Shown here piece by piece: positions 34,744 through 42,759 of a DNA stretch of 64,000 bases. The stretch spans positions 1,054,001 to 1,118,000 of the forward strand of contig CP116226.1 in NCBI GenBank assembly GCA_038182865.1. Direction: 5' to 3'. This stretch comes from Microbacterium enclense. GTDB lineage: Bacteria; Actinomycetota; Actinomycetes; Actinomycetales; Microbacteriaceae. A program made the translations under genes and the position numbers. How positions within the stretch are numbered: position 1 is the first letter of the stretch; the number at the start of each line of letters is the position of its first letter. The notes below the pieces were generated by a model. The model worked only from the letters and a program-made list of their open reading frames with translations. It made no database searches and was not told the DNA's origin.

Positions 34744-35721
34744 TCAGGGGCGCGGACGCTCGTCCTCCACGAGCGACTGCACGCTGTCCGTCGCCGGCGT
34801 CTTGTCGTCGGCGCGCACCTCGTCGGCGGCGATCGCGATGTCGATGGCGGCGTCTTCGAGCGCCTCCGCGACCACATCGCTCACATCGGCACGGTCAACC
34901 GCGGCTGGATCCGCGGCGCGGCTCGACGACGGAGCGTCCGCGTTCACCGCTCCGCCGGCGTTCACGGGCACCCCCGATGCGGCAGGCTCGGGCTCGAGTC
35001 CGTCCGTCACGCGGTCCGCCGCAGCGATGTCGGCCTCGGCATCCGCCGCGACCACACGCTCGCGGGCCGCCTTCACCGTCTCGTCGACGGCGGCCGCCGT
35101 ACCCGCGGCGACGTCCTTCGTCTTCGTCACCGCGGCATCGACGGTCTCCGAGGCGCTGGCCGCGAGATCCTTCGACGCGGCCACCGCGTCGTCGACGGCC
35201 ACGGAGGCGCGAGCCGCGGCATCCTGGCCCCGCGCCTTCAGGTCGTCGACCGCCTCCGACGCGCGGGCAGCGGCGGCATCCGCTCGCTCCTTCACATTGT
35301 CGGCGGCGTCCCGCGCGCGAGCCGCAACGGCATCCGCCTTCACCTCGGCCTCCGCGACGACGTCACGGTCGAAGGGGCCGAAGACACCCGTCACCACCAC
35401 GTTCACGTCGATCGTGCCCCGCCCGAGCGGCTCGAGCGCCGTTCTCACAGCCGCGCGCACGGCATCCGAGACCTCGGGAAGCTTGTGCGGATAGTCGACG
35501 ACGAGCGAGATGGTCGCGGTGACCGCGTCGCCACGGTCGGTGTCGATCTTGACCCCCGGGGCGGTACTGGCGAGCCCTACGCGTTCGCGCACGGCATCCG
35601 ACGCCCGTCCGAGAAGGCTGCCGAGGGCGTGCACCCCGTCGACACCCTCGGCCGCGGTCGCGGCGAGCGCGGCCGCGGCGTCGAGGTCGGGCGGGTCGAT
35701 GGTGCGGTCGATGCTGGTCAT
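34744..35721 (-). CDS. Asp23/Gls24-type protein with long alanine-rich helical tail
   Basis: This 325-residue protein has an N-terminal part resembling Asp23/Gls24 alkaline-shock domains (AAEGVDGVHALGSLLGRASDAV, then ATISLVVDYPHKLPEVSDAVR and GTIDVNVVVTGVFG). From about residue 120 to 225 it carries repeated Ala-rich heptad-like units (ARARDAADNVKERADAAAAR, ASEAVDDLKARGQDAAARAS), as in LEA/apolipoprotein-like helices. The last 100 residues are acidic and disordered. It is the last gene of the envelope-stress cluster and is 21 bp from the AmaP gene. The tail composition would suit membrane or cell-wall contact; this is inference. Confidence 0.8.
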   Translation of the reverse strand: MTSIDRTIDPPDLDAAAALAATAAEGVDGVHALGSLLGRASDAVRERVGLASTAPGVKIDTDRGDAVTATISLVVDYPHKLPEVSDAVRAAVRTALEPLGRGTIDVNVVVTGVFGPFDRDVVAEAEVKADAVAARARDAADNVKERADAAAARASEAVDDLKARGQDAAARASVAVDDAVAASKDLAASASETVDAAVTKTKDVAAGTAAAVDETVKAARERVVAADAEADIAAADRVTDGLEPEPAASGVPVNAGGAVNADAPSSSRAADPAAVDRADVSDVVAEALEDAAIDIAIAADEVRADDKTPATDSVQSLVEDERPRP

Positions 35722-35742
35722 GACGTCTCCTCGTGAGATGTG

Positions 35743-36330
35743 TCAGTGCACGCGGGTGTTGTCGCGCGCGAGCTTGGCGCGCAGACCCGAGTGGATGGAG
35801 ATGTAGGCACGCAGGTTCTGCCCCGTCAGGGCGGCGAGGTTGGTGACGAGGGTGTCGATGTGCTCGGCTACCTGACGCGGTGAGGTGTTCTGCCGCGGCG
35901 TCACCGAGACGTGCAGCACCGACTCCTTGTTGATCTCGCCGGCGCTCACCCGCGACGACAGGATCTCGTCACGCTCGGCGAGCGCGTTCTTCAGCGCCTC
36001 CGAGGCGAAGCCATCGGTGACGGTGATGCGGCCCTCGGCACTGTCGCTGCCCGTGGACTGCAGGGGAGCCTGACGGCGGCCGCGCACGGCGGCGGACGCG
36101 ATCACTACGAGCAGGAGAGCGATCACCACGGCGGCCGCGACGGCACCCCAACCGGCGGACTCGCGTCCGAGCGACTCGAGCCATCCCTGGAACCCGCCCA
36201 TGACGGTGGTCCAGGTGTCGGCGCCGTTCGGCAGCAGGCCCACGGCGAGCGCAAGGGCACCGAGCGCGAGCAGCACGATGCCTACGAGGAAGAGAACGAA
36301 GCGGTTCAGTCCGCGGCGCGTCGCGTTCAT
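35743..36330 (-). CDS. AmaP-like membrane anchor of Asp23
   Basis: This 195-residue protein resembles AmaP, the membrane anchor for Asp23 in firmicutes. It starts MNATRRGLNRFVLFLVGIVLLALGALALAVGLLP with one membrane helix, has a second at VAAAVVIALLLVVIASAA, and ends in a soluble domain (RITVTDGFASEALKNALAE, VLHVSVTPRQNTSPRQVAEH). The arrangement helix-loop-helix-cytoplasmic domain fits the family. It overlaps the preceding gene by one base (TGATG). Confidence 0.8.
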   Translation of the reverse strand: MNATRRGLNRFVLFLVGIVLLALGALALAVGLLPNGADTWTTVMGGFQGWLESLGRESAGWGAVAAAVVIALLLVVIASAAVRGRRQAPLQSTGSDSAEGRITVTDGFASEALKNALAERDEILSSRVSAGEINKESVLHVSVTPRQNTSPRQVAEHIDTLVTNLAALTGQNLRAYISIHSGLRAKLARDNTRVH

Positions 36331-36908
36331 CAGGACTCCTTGGTGTCGGGCCGCTGCACGCGCACGTGGCTTCGCACGGCGGGCGAGAGCTTGTAGGTCG
36401 CGATCTCGTCGTCGACGATGCGGCGCAGCTGGGCCTCGTCGACCGGGATGCCGACGGGGGGACGCACCGTGACGTCGACGGTGCGGTGGGCGACGCCGAC
36501 GACGATGTCGTCACGGGCGATGCCGGATTCATTGCTCAGGTGCTGGGCGAGAGCGGATGCCACGACGCCGTTGTCGACGACGACGGCTCGCTCCCCCCAC
36601 GCCATCTCGTGACGCGAGAGGCGTCCGGGCTTGAGCGCGAGCACCAGCACCAGGAGGCCGATGAGCGCGAGCACGCCGCCGCCGACGATGAAGGCGACCG
36701 GCAGCAACGCGGTCGGAGCCGAGACGACGGCGCTGAGTGCGGCGCCCGGGGCGACGAGCAGCGGCGGGCGCCCGAAGAGGGCGAGGATGATCTCGACCGC
36801 GGCGTACGCGAGGCCGAGCAGCAGGAGCACGACGACCACGAGCATGGCCACGGTGCGCGGGGAGTGGGTTTCACGCCGCACGACGGTGCGGAGGACGGCG
36901 TCGGTCAT
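36330..36908 (-). CDS. DUF6286-type membrane protein of the Asp23 cluster
   Basis: This 192-residue protein has two N-terminal helices (AMLVVVVLLLLGLAYAAVEIIL and VAFIVGGGVLALIGLLVLVL) and a C-terminal domain with DIVVGVAHRTVDVTVRPPVG and VDDEIATYKLSPAVRSHVRV. The soluble part has the DUF6286 pattern, a neighbour of Asp23 in actinobacteria. I use the ATG at 36908, which overlaps the stop of the upstream Asp23 gene (TGATG). No function beyond association with Asp23 is known. Confidence 0.78.
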   Translation of the reverse strand: MTDAVLRTVVRRETHSPRTVAMLVVVVLLLLGLAYAAVEIILALFGRPPLLVAPGAALSAVVSAPTALLPVAFIVGGGVLALIGLLVLVLALKPGRLSRHEMAWGERAVVVDNGVVASALAQHLSNESGIARDDIVVGVAHRTVDVTVRPPVGIPVDEAQLRRIVDDEIATYKLSPAVRSHVRVQRPDTKES

Positions 36909-37300
36909 CACAGCACTCGCTTTCGCTGGGGGACGGTGGCGCCCGAGATGGTCAGGTCGACGCGGGAGACGTCGCGCCCGAAGAGGCGAGTGAGGCGCGA
37001 GCGCAGTTCGGTCTGGGCGGCGCGAGCCGCCTCGAGCACCGGGGTCGCGGCCCGCACGGCGTCGGTGTCGTCGAGACGCGGGACGGGAAACGGCGTGGTG
37101 ACACGCACCACGGCGGTGTCGCGTGCCGAGACGATCTCGACGCGGACGGTCTTGGCATCCACCCCGATGATCTCGGCCGCGGCACGCTCCGCCGTCTTCT
37201 GCAGCACACGGTCGGCGACGTGCACACGGCCCGCGGGGAGGCCGGGGGCGGCAACCGCGGTGCGGCTGCCGGCCCCCGGAGAAGCGGTGACGGTGGTCAC
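36908..37300 (-). CDS. Asp23/Gls24 family envelope stress protein (second copy)
   Basis: This 130-residue Asp23-like protein shows the conserved layout GRVHVADRVLQKTAERAAAEIIGVDAKTVRVEIV, followed by TAVVRVTTPFPVPRL and a C-terminal ELRSRLTRLFGRDVSRVDLTISG. It lacks a signal peptide. The start overlaps the DUF2273 stop as ATGA. Asp23 proteins line the inner face of the membrane and are linked to cell-envelope stress in firmicutes. Why actinobacteria carry several divergent copies is not known. Confidence 0.8.
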   Translation of the reverse strand: MTTVTASPGAGSRTAVAAPGLPAGRVHVADRVLQKTAERAAAEIIGVDAKTVRVEIVSARDTAVVRVTTPFPVPRLDDTDAVRAATPVLEAARAAQTELRSRLTRLFGRDVSRVDLTISGATVPQRKRVL

Positions 37301-37485
37301 GACGTGCTCCGACCCTTGAAGGCGTTCACGATGTTGCCGAAGTCGATCTCGCCCGCCGTGATGCGTGCGACGACGATTCCGATGGCCATGAACAGGGCGA
37401 CGAGGATGAATCCCCAGAAGCCGAAGATCAGAGCGCTGAGGGCGAGGACGAGCCCGACGAGCGCGCCCTTCGTGGTGGCGCTCAC
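37297..37485 (-). CDS. DUF2273 small membrane protein
   Basis: This 62-residue protein has two membrane helices (GALVGLVLALSALIFGFWGF and ILVALFMAIGIVVARITAG) and a short tail GEIDFGNIVNAFKGRS. The DUF2273 family is encoded beside Asp23/AmaP in many Gram-positive bacteria. It overlaps both neighbours by 4 bp, so it is translated as part of the operon. Confidence 0.85.
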   Translation of the reverse strand: MSATTKGALVGLVLALSALIFGFWGFILVALFMAIGIVVARITAGEIDFGNIVNAFKGRSTS

Positions 37486-37964
37486 TGGACGCGCTTTTCG
37501 TTGCTGTCGTCGTCGGTGTTGTCGTCGCCCGGGATGTGGACGTCGTTCACGTCGACGTTGACCTCGACGACCTCGAGACCGACGAGACGGTTGATCGCGC
37601 CGGCGACGCGCCCGCGGACCTGGTCGGCGACTTCCTGGATGGGGGCGCCGTATTCGACGACGATCGTGATGTCGGCCGCAGCCTGGGTCTCACCGACCTC
37701 GACCTTGACGCCCTGCGTCAGGTCGGTCGCGTTGATCGCGTCGCGGATGGCGCCGAGCGCGCGGGCTCCGCCGCCACCGAGCGCGTACACACCGGCGACC
37801 TCGCGGGCCGCGATACCCGCGACCTTGGCGACGACGCCCTCGGCGATCGTGGTCTTGCCCTCGGTCGTGGTCTCCGAACCGCGGGCGCTGAGGGGACGGT
37901 TGACGCGCGACGCCGCCTGGGGGACATTCTGCGCGGCGGGGGTGGTGGGGGCCTCGGTAGCCAT
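37482..37964 (-). CDS. Asp23/Gls24 family envelope stress protein (first copy)
   Basis: This 160-residue protein is the most typical Asp23 member here: GKTTIAEGVVAKVAGIAAREVAGVYALGGG, then VEVGETQAAADITIVVEYGAPIQEVADQVRGRV and AINRLVGLEVVEVNVDVNDVHI. The N-terminus is disordered and the tail acidic. The ATG at 37964 has AAAGG about 8 nt upstream. It is the first gene of the six-gene cluster; its promoter should lie in 37965-38200, where I see no clear consensus. Confidence 0.88.
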   Translation of the reverse strand: MATEAPTTPAAQNVPQAASRVNRPLSARGSETTTEGKTTIAEGVVAKVAGIAAREVAGVYALGGGGARALGAIRDAINATDLTQGVKVEVGETQAAADITIVVEYGAPIQEVADQVRGRVAGAINRLVGLEVVEVNVDVNDVHIPGDDNTDDDSNEKRVQ

Positions 37965-38200
37965 GTCGGTGCCTTTCACGGAAGTTGCCCGGCCGGGCCG
38001 GGGTGGGCGCTGGTGGCCTACAGGGATAAGACGTACCGGGCTGAGGATTCGTCACGCCGGGATTGAGGAAAAGTCCGAAATATGTATGCGCACGAATGTG
38101 AATCGTTGCAGTGCGCGGAATTCTGCGGATGTGCGCGGTCCCACGGCGAAGACTCAGCGGGATCCCCCTTCGCCCCTTCTTCCCGGCGTACGCTCGACCC

Positions 38201-38233
38201 ATGTCCGCCTCCCGCCCGTGGAAGCGACCCTGA
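38201..38233 (+). CDS. Possible 10-residue leader peptide upstream of fdhD
   Basis: TACGCT at 38189-38194 is followed by six bases and ATG, the leaderless pattern. The frame reads MSASRPWKRP and stops at 38233, one base before the fdhD ATG at 38235. The fdhD ribosome site (GGAAG) lies inside it. It would couple fdhD translation to its own. Confidence 0.4.
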   Translation: MSASRPWKRP

Positions 38234-38234
38234 G

Positions 38235-39125
38235 ATGGGCCGACTGACCACCCCCCGCCGCGTCACGCGGATCACCCTCGACGGGGTGAACCGCCAGAGA
38301 CCGGATGCCATCGCCGTCGAGGAACCCCTCGAGATCCGTGTCGCCGGCTCACCGCTGGCCGTGACGATGCGCACCCCGGGGCATGACGTCGAGCTGGCGG
38401 CCGGATTCCTCGTGTCGGAGGGCGTCATCAGCCGCGGAGATCAGTTCGCCCGAGCGATCCACTGCGGTGGGCCCGGCACGGGCGGTGCCGACGGCAACAC
38501 GTACAACGTGCTCGACCTCACCCTGGCCCCCGGCGTCGCCCTTCCCTCCCCCGATCTCGCCCGCTCGTTCTACACGACGAGTTCGTGCGGGGTGTGCGGT
38601 ACGGCCTCGATCGAGGCGGTGGAGAAGGTGTCGTCGTACGACGTCTCGACCGACGACGTGCGCATCGACGCCGGTGACGTGGCGGCGTTCCCCGACCGTC
38701 TTCGCGAGGGACAGAAGGTGTTCGACAAGACCGGCGGCCTCCACGGCGCAGCCCTCTTCGACGTCGCGACGGGCGAGATGCTGGTGGTCCGCGAAGACGT
38801 CGGTCGTCACAACGCGGTCGACAAGGTCGTCGGGTGGGCACTCCTGCACGACAGGCTGCCGTTGCGGGGAACCGTGCTCCAGGTGTCAGGGCGCGTGAGC
38901 TTCGAGCTGGTGCAGAAGGCCGTGATGGCCGGCATCCCGGTGCTGTCAGCCGTGTCGGCGCCGTCTTCTCTCGCGATCGAACTCGCGGAGCGCGCCGGTC
39001 TCACGCTCGCCGCCTTCGTGCGAGGCAACAGCATGAACCTGTACTCCCGCGCCGACCGGATCGCTGTTCCTTCCACAGACGCGCCCACAACCCCCTCCGT
39101 CCCGAAAGCGGCGAGCGTACGCTGA
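38235..39125 (+). CDS. fdhD: Formate dehydrogenase accessory sulfurtransferase FdhD
   Basis: This 296-residue protein passes sulfur from a desulfurase to the molybdenum cofactor of formate-dehydrogenase-type enzymes. It shows ITLDGVNRQRPDAIAVEEPLEIRV, the TPGHDVELAAGFLVSEG segment, the catalytic CxxC loop SSCGVCGTASIEA (Cys118, Cys121) and VREDVGRHNAVDKVVGWAL. The C-terminal RAGLTLAAFVRGNSMNLYS is also typical. The oxidoreductase gene follows after 60 bp on the same strand. Start choice: the ATG at 38235 gives the family N-terminus MGRLTTPRRVTRITL. Confidence 0.95.
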   Translation: MGRLTTPRRVTRITLDGVNRQRPDAIAVEEPLEIRVAGSPLAVTMRTPGHDVELAAGFLVSEGVISRGDQFARAIHCGGPGTGGADGNTYNVLDLTLAPGVALPSPDLARSFYTTSSCGVCGTASIEAVEKVSSYDVSTDDVRIDAGDVAAFPDRLREGQKVFDKTGGLHGAALFDVATGEMLVVREDVGRHNAVDKVVGWALLHDRLPLRGTVLQVSGRVSFELVQKAVMAGIPVLSAVSAPSSLAIELAERAGLTLAAFVRGNSMNLYSRADRIAVPSTDAPTTPSVPKAASVR

Positions 39126-39185
39126 CGACAAGCGCCCGGGGTGTGGATGCCACCGACTCGGCGCCAGAATTCATGGAGGGTGAGC

Positions 39186-41507
39186 ATGGGTGAGTCGTTC
39201 GGCCTGATGACCGAGGAGCCCCGCCAGGGAGGTCTCGGCCCCGCCGTCACCGGCGAGTGGGAGAGCACCGGGGAGTACGAACACCCGGCAGCCGGGTGGG
39301 GTGCCGCACTCACAGTCGGCAAGGTCTTGATGGAGCAGCGGCAGCCGATCGCCGGCACCAAGGCCATGTTCACCATGAACCACCCCAAGAGCGGTTTCGA
39401 CTGCCCGGGGTGCGCCTGGCCCGACGACAAGGGTGTCGCGCTCGACATCTGCGAGAACGGCATCAAGCACGTCACGTGGGAGATGACGCACAAGCGCGTC
39501 GGCAAAGAGTTCTTCGCCGAGCACTCGGTCACCGAACTGTCGCAGTGGTCCGACTTCGCCCTCGAAGACGCCGGCCGCCTCGTCGGACCCATGGTCTACG
39601 ACGCCGCCAGCGACCACTACGTCCCGATCTCGTGGAACGACGCGTTCCGCCTGATCGCCGAGCAGATCACCGCGCTCGACTCTCCCGACCAGGCCGCCTT
39701 CTACACCTCCGGCCGCCTCAGCAACGAGGCGTCGTTCCTCTACCAGCTGTTCGCGCGGGAGCTCGGGACGAACAACCTCCCCGATTGCTCGAACATGTGC
39801 CACGAGGGCTCGGGCCGGGGGCTCACGGCATCCCTCGCCACCCCCAAGGGCACGGCCGACCTCGAAGACTGGGAGACATGCGACGCGTTGTTCGTGCTCG
39901 GGGTCAACGCGGCGTCGAATGCTCCGCGCATGCTCACGAGTCTCGCCGAGGCGATCGACCGCGGCGCCCAGGTCGTGCACGTCAACACGCTCCGCGAGGT
40001 GGCCGGCACGCGGACGATCGTGCCCCACGAGATCCTCGACATGGCCACGTTCCACAGCACCCCGACGAGCACGATGAACCTGCAGGTGCGCCCCGGCGGC
40101 GACCTGGCACTGGTGCGCGGTATGGCGAAGGTGGTGTTCGAGGCGTCCGAGACAGACCCCACCGCCCTCGACCAGGCGTTCCTCGACGCATATACGACCG
40201 GTCTCGACGAATACCGCGCCCTGGTCGAGGCGACGGGCTGGGACGAGCTCGTCGAACAGTCCGGGCTCACCGAGGCCGAGATTCGCGGCGCCGCCGACAT
40301 CTACCTCAGCGCCGAGCGCACCGTCATCAGCTGGTGCCTCGGCGTGAGCCAGCATCAGCACGGCGTCGACACCGTGCGCGAGATCGTCAACCTCCTGCTC
40401 CTGCGCGGAAACGTGGGCCGGAAGGGCACCGGCCCCTCCCCCGTCCGCGGCCACAGCAACGTCCAGGGCAACCGCACGTGCGGTATCAACCACAAGCCGA
40501 CCGAGGCGTGGCTCGCGAAGCTCGACGAGGTGTGCGGCATCACCTCGCCCCGCGAGCCGGGTCTCGACACCGTGCACACCGTGGCCGCCCTTCACCGCGG
40601 CGACCTGAAGGTGTTCATCGGAATGGGCGGCAACTTCGTGCGCGCGGCTCCCGACACCACGCTCACCGCCGAGGGCATGAGCCGTTGCGAGCTGACCGTG
40701 CACGTCAGCACGAAGCTCAACCGCAGCCACCTCACGCACGGCAAGCAAGCGCTCATCCTCCCGTGCCTCGGTCGCACCGAGCGCGACGTGCAGGAGGCAG
40801 GAGCCCAATCGATCTCGACAGAGGATGCCATGAGCTCCGTCATGCTCTCGCTCGGCTCCCGCAAGCCCGCGTCACCGCACCTGCTCAGCGAGCCCGAGAT
40901 CATCGCACGGATCGCCCGCGCCACCATGCCCGCCTCGGAGACGCCGTGGGAATGGTACGTCGGCGACTACGACCGCATCCGCGACGTCATGGCGAAGGTG
41001 CTGCCCGGCTTCGAGGGCTTCAACGAGCTGGTGCGGCAGCAGTATGGATTCCGCATCCCGCAGCCCGCGCGCGAGCGCGACTTCCAGACGCCGTCGGGCA
41101 AGGCGGAGTTCTCCGACGCGCCGCTGCCGAACGTCATCCCCGAAGAGGCCGATGTGCTGGTGCTGCAGACCATGCGCTCGCACGACCAGTGGAACACCAC
41201 GATCTACTCCGCCGACGACCGCTACCGGGGCGTGCGGAACATCCGCGAGCTGGTGTTCATGAACCGGCGCGACATGACCGAGCGGGGCATCGCCGAGGGT
41301 GACCTCGTCGACATCGTGGCCACCTCGCGCGACGGGTCGGTTCGCAGCGTGACCGCGTTCCGCGCGCTCGAGTACGACACCCCGCGCGGCAGCGCCGCCG
41401 GGTACTTCCCCGAGCTCAACGTCCTGCTCGGCCCTGACGACTACAGCCGCCAGAGCGACCAGCCCCTGATGAAGGACATCCGGGTCCGCATCGCGAAGAC
41501 GGCGTAA
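39186..41507 (+). CDS. FdhF/YdeP family molybdopterin oxidoreductase
   Basis: This 773-residue protein belongs to the YdeP/FdhF alpha-subunit family, which carries bis-MGD. The N-terminal part has FDCPGCAWPDDKG with Cys73 and Cys76, then Cys89, the probable iron-sulfur or metal site. The molybdopterin domains follow: AAFYTSGRLSNEASFLYQLFARELGTNNLPDCSNMCHE (Cys201 and Cys205), GRKGTGPSPVRGHSNVQGNR and the C-terminal molydop-binding part with AAGYFPELNVLLGPDDYS. No beta or gamma subunit or twin-arginine signal is visible, so it is probably cytoplasmic and acts with soluble electron carriers. YdeP itself has been linked to acid resistance, and substrates of the family are uncertain. The site GGAGG precedes the ATG. 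Confidence 0.92.
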   Translation: MGESFGLMTEEPRQGGLGPAVTGEWESTGEYEHPAAGWGAALTVGKVLMEQRQPIAGTKAMFTMNHPKSGFDCPGCAWPDDKGVALDICENGIKHVTWEMTHKRVGKEFFAEHSVTELSQWSDFALEDAGRLVGPMVYDAASDHYVPISWNDAFRLIAEQITALDSPDQAAFYTSGRLSNEASFLYQLFARELGTNNLPDCSNMCHEGSGRGLTASLATPKGTADLEDWETCDALFVLGVNAASNAPRMLTSLAEAIDRGAQVVHVNTLREVAGTRTIVPHEILDMATFHSTPTSTMNLQVRPGGDLALVRGMAKVVFEASETDPTALDQAFLDAYTTGLDEYRALVEATGWDELVEQSGLTEAEIRGAADIYLSAERTVISWCLGVSQHQHGVDTVREIVNLLLLRGNVGRKGTGPSPVRGHSNVQGNRTCGINHKPTEAWLAKLDEVCGITSPREPGLDTVHTVAALHRGDLKVFIGMGGNFVRAAPDTTLTAEGMSRCELTVHVSTKLNRSHLTHGKQALILPCLGRTERDVQEAGAQSISTEDAMSSVMLSLGSRKPASPHLLSEPEIIARIARATMPASETPWEWYVGDYDRIRDVMAKVLPGFEGFNELVRQQYGFRIPQPARERDFQTPSGKAEFSDAPLPNVIPEEADVLVLQTMRSHDQWNTTIYSADDRYRGVRNIRELVFMNRRDMTERGIAEGDLVDIVATSRDGSVRSVTAFRALEYDTPRGSAAGYFPELNVLLGPDDYSRQSDQPLMKDIRVRIAKTA

Positions 41508-41524
41508 GGCCCGGCGGGAGCGGG

Positions 41525-41564
41525 CCGCGCGGGAGCGGGCGGCGCACCGCGCGCTCCCGCGCGG
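41525..41564. terminator. GC-rich hairpin after the FdhF/YdeP gene
   Basis: CCGCGCGGGAGCG (41525-41537) and CGCTCCCGCGCGG (41552-41564) are perfect 13-bp arms with a 14-nt loop, 18 bp past the stop codon. There is no T tract. Confidence 0.65.
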
Positions 41565-41702
41565 CTGCGCGGTCCGGCGTGGCTGAGCGGTCCCGCGCGG
41601 CTGAGCGGTCCGGCGCGGCTGAGCGGTACCGCGCGGCTGAGCGGTCCCGCGCGGCTGAGCGGTCCCGCGCGGCGGAACGGTCCCGCGTGGCGGGGCGGCC
41701 CG
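41559..41702. repeat. 18-bp tandem repeat, eight units
   Basis: Eight units of GCGCGGCTGAGCGGTCCC-like sequence lie between the terminator and the converging lipoprotein gene. The plus-strand frame through them encodes AERSRA hexapeptides, but it has no ribosome site and runs into the next gene, so it is not annotated. Confidence 0.8.
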
Positions 41703-41754
41703 GGTGTCAGCGCTGCGTGAGCGCGGCGGGTCGTGGCTGCCCTCGCCCGCGCGC

Positions 41755-42630
41755 TCAGCCCTCGGCGCCGCCGAACGTGCCGGTGATCGACGTGGTCCCC
41801 TGCTCGCTCCGCGAGGTGAGGACGAACTCCAGCGGCACGCCCTCCACGCTCGCCGAGGCCATGGCCGGTTCGCTCAGGCGCGCGGCGAGCTGTGTCGCCT
41901 CGTCGGCGCTCAGCCGCGCAACGTAGAACGTCGGCTGGTTCGGCCCTGCGGTGGGGGCCTCGAGGAGCACCTCGGCATCCGGATAATCCCGCGCAACGGA
42001 GACGACCGCTCGCACCCCGTCCATCGTGGTGTAGGCCGGGACGTAGACGAGACGGAAGTGCTCGTCGAGTGACGGCACGGTGAACGTGCCTCCGTCGGCG
42101 AAGAGCGACGTCGACGACAGGTCACGGATCAACGGCTCGACGTCGCTGAGGGTCGCGGCCACGGCGGACGGCCAGCCCAGCCCCGCCGAGATGCCGCTCG
42201 CGCCCGGGACGGCGGCCGCCTCGAGCACCCCGGCGAGCGCATCGTCGGACTCGCCCGGGCGGACGGTGAACTGCCACTTCGGCGCGGGCGCCACCTCGGG
42301 GTCGAGCGCGACCGCGTCCGGGTCGTCGGCCCGCAGGGTCACCTCGGGCGGAACGATCGCGTCTTGCGAGTTCTCGCGCTGCGCGTCGGTGAGGGCACCG
42401 CGTACCCGCGCCGTGAAGGCGAGCACGTCGCCGGTTGCGGCGTCGGCCGCGACGGTGATCCCGGCGGGCCATGCGTCGTGACCGCAGTCCACGACGATCG
42501 GATCCTCGCACAGCGAGACGAAGGGGTTCTCCGGCGACGCCGGCGACGGGGCGCACCCCGCGACGGCCACGACGAGTCCCGCGCAGAGCGCGGCGAATGT
42601 CCGACGAAAGTAAGCCCCCATACCCGCCAT
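41755..42630 (-). CDS. Lipoprotein of unknown function
   Basis: This 291-residue secreted lipoprotein starts MAGMGAYFRRTFAALCAGLV and has the lipobox VAGC. The mature part contains VDCGHDAWPAGITVAADAAT, APKWQFTVRPGESDDALAGV and YPDAEVLLEAPTAGPNQPTF. No family is recognised. An ATG 9 bp later (42621) is an equally good start. It converges on the oxidoreductase gene across the tandem repeat. Confidence 0.7.
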   Translation of the reverse strand: MAGMGAYFRRTFAALCAGLVVAVAGCAPSPASPENPFVSLCEDPIVVDCGHDAWPAGITVAADAATGDVLAFTARVRGALTDAQRENSQDAIVPPEVTLRADDPDAVALDPEVAPAPKWQFTVRPGESDDALAGVLEAAAVPGASGISAGLGWPSAVAATLSDVEPLIRDLSSTSLFADGGTFTVPSLDEHFRLVYVPAYTTMDGVRAVVSVARDYPDAEVLLEAPTAGPNQPTFYVARLSADEATQLAARLSEPAMASASVEGVPLEFVLTSRSEQGTTSITGTFGGAEG

Positions 42631-42759
42631 CCCATCACGCCGCGGCGCCCTACCGACAACACCAGATGCGCCGCACCGAGCCCACACCGGGGCCTGCTCC
42701 GGGCGCAATCCCAGCCCGATCAGGAACGCCCCGATCACGCTCGCGTGCAAGGGCGATGC

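Noticed and set aside
38082..38234. N-terminal Cys-rich extension of FdhD
   Set aside because: The extension has no ribosome site, does not resemble FdhD, and the ATG at 38235 gives the normal N-terminus.
41579..41926. Plus-strand frame with AERSRA hexapeptide repeats
   Set aside because: It is the translation of the 18-bp tandem repeat and then overlaps the antisense of the lipoprotein gene.
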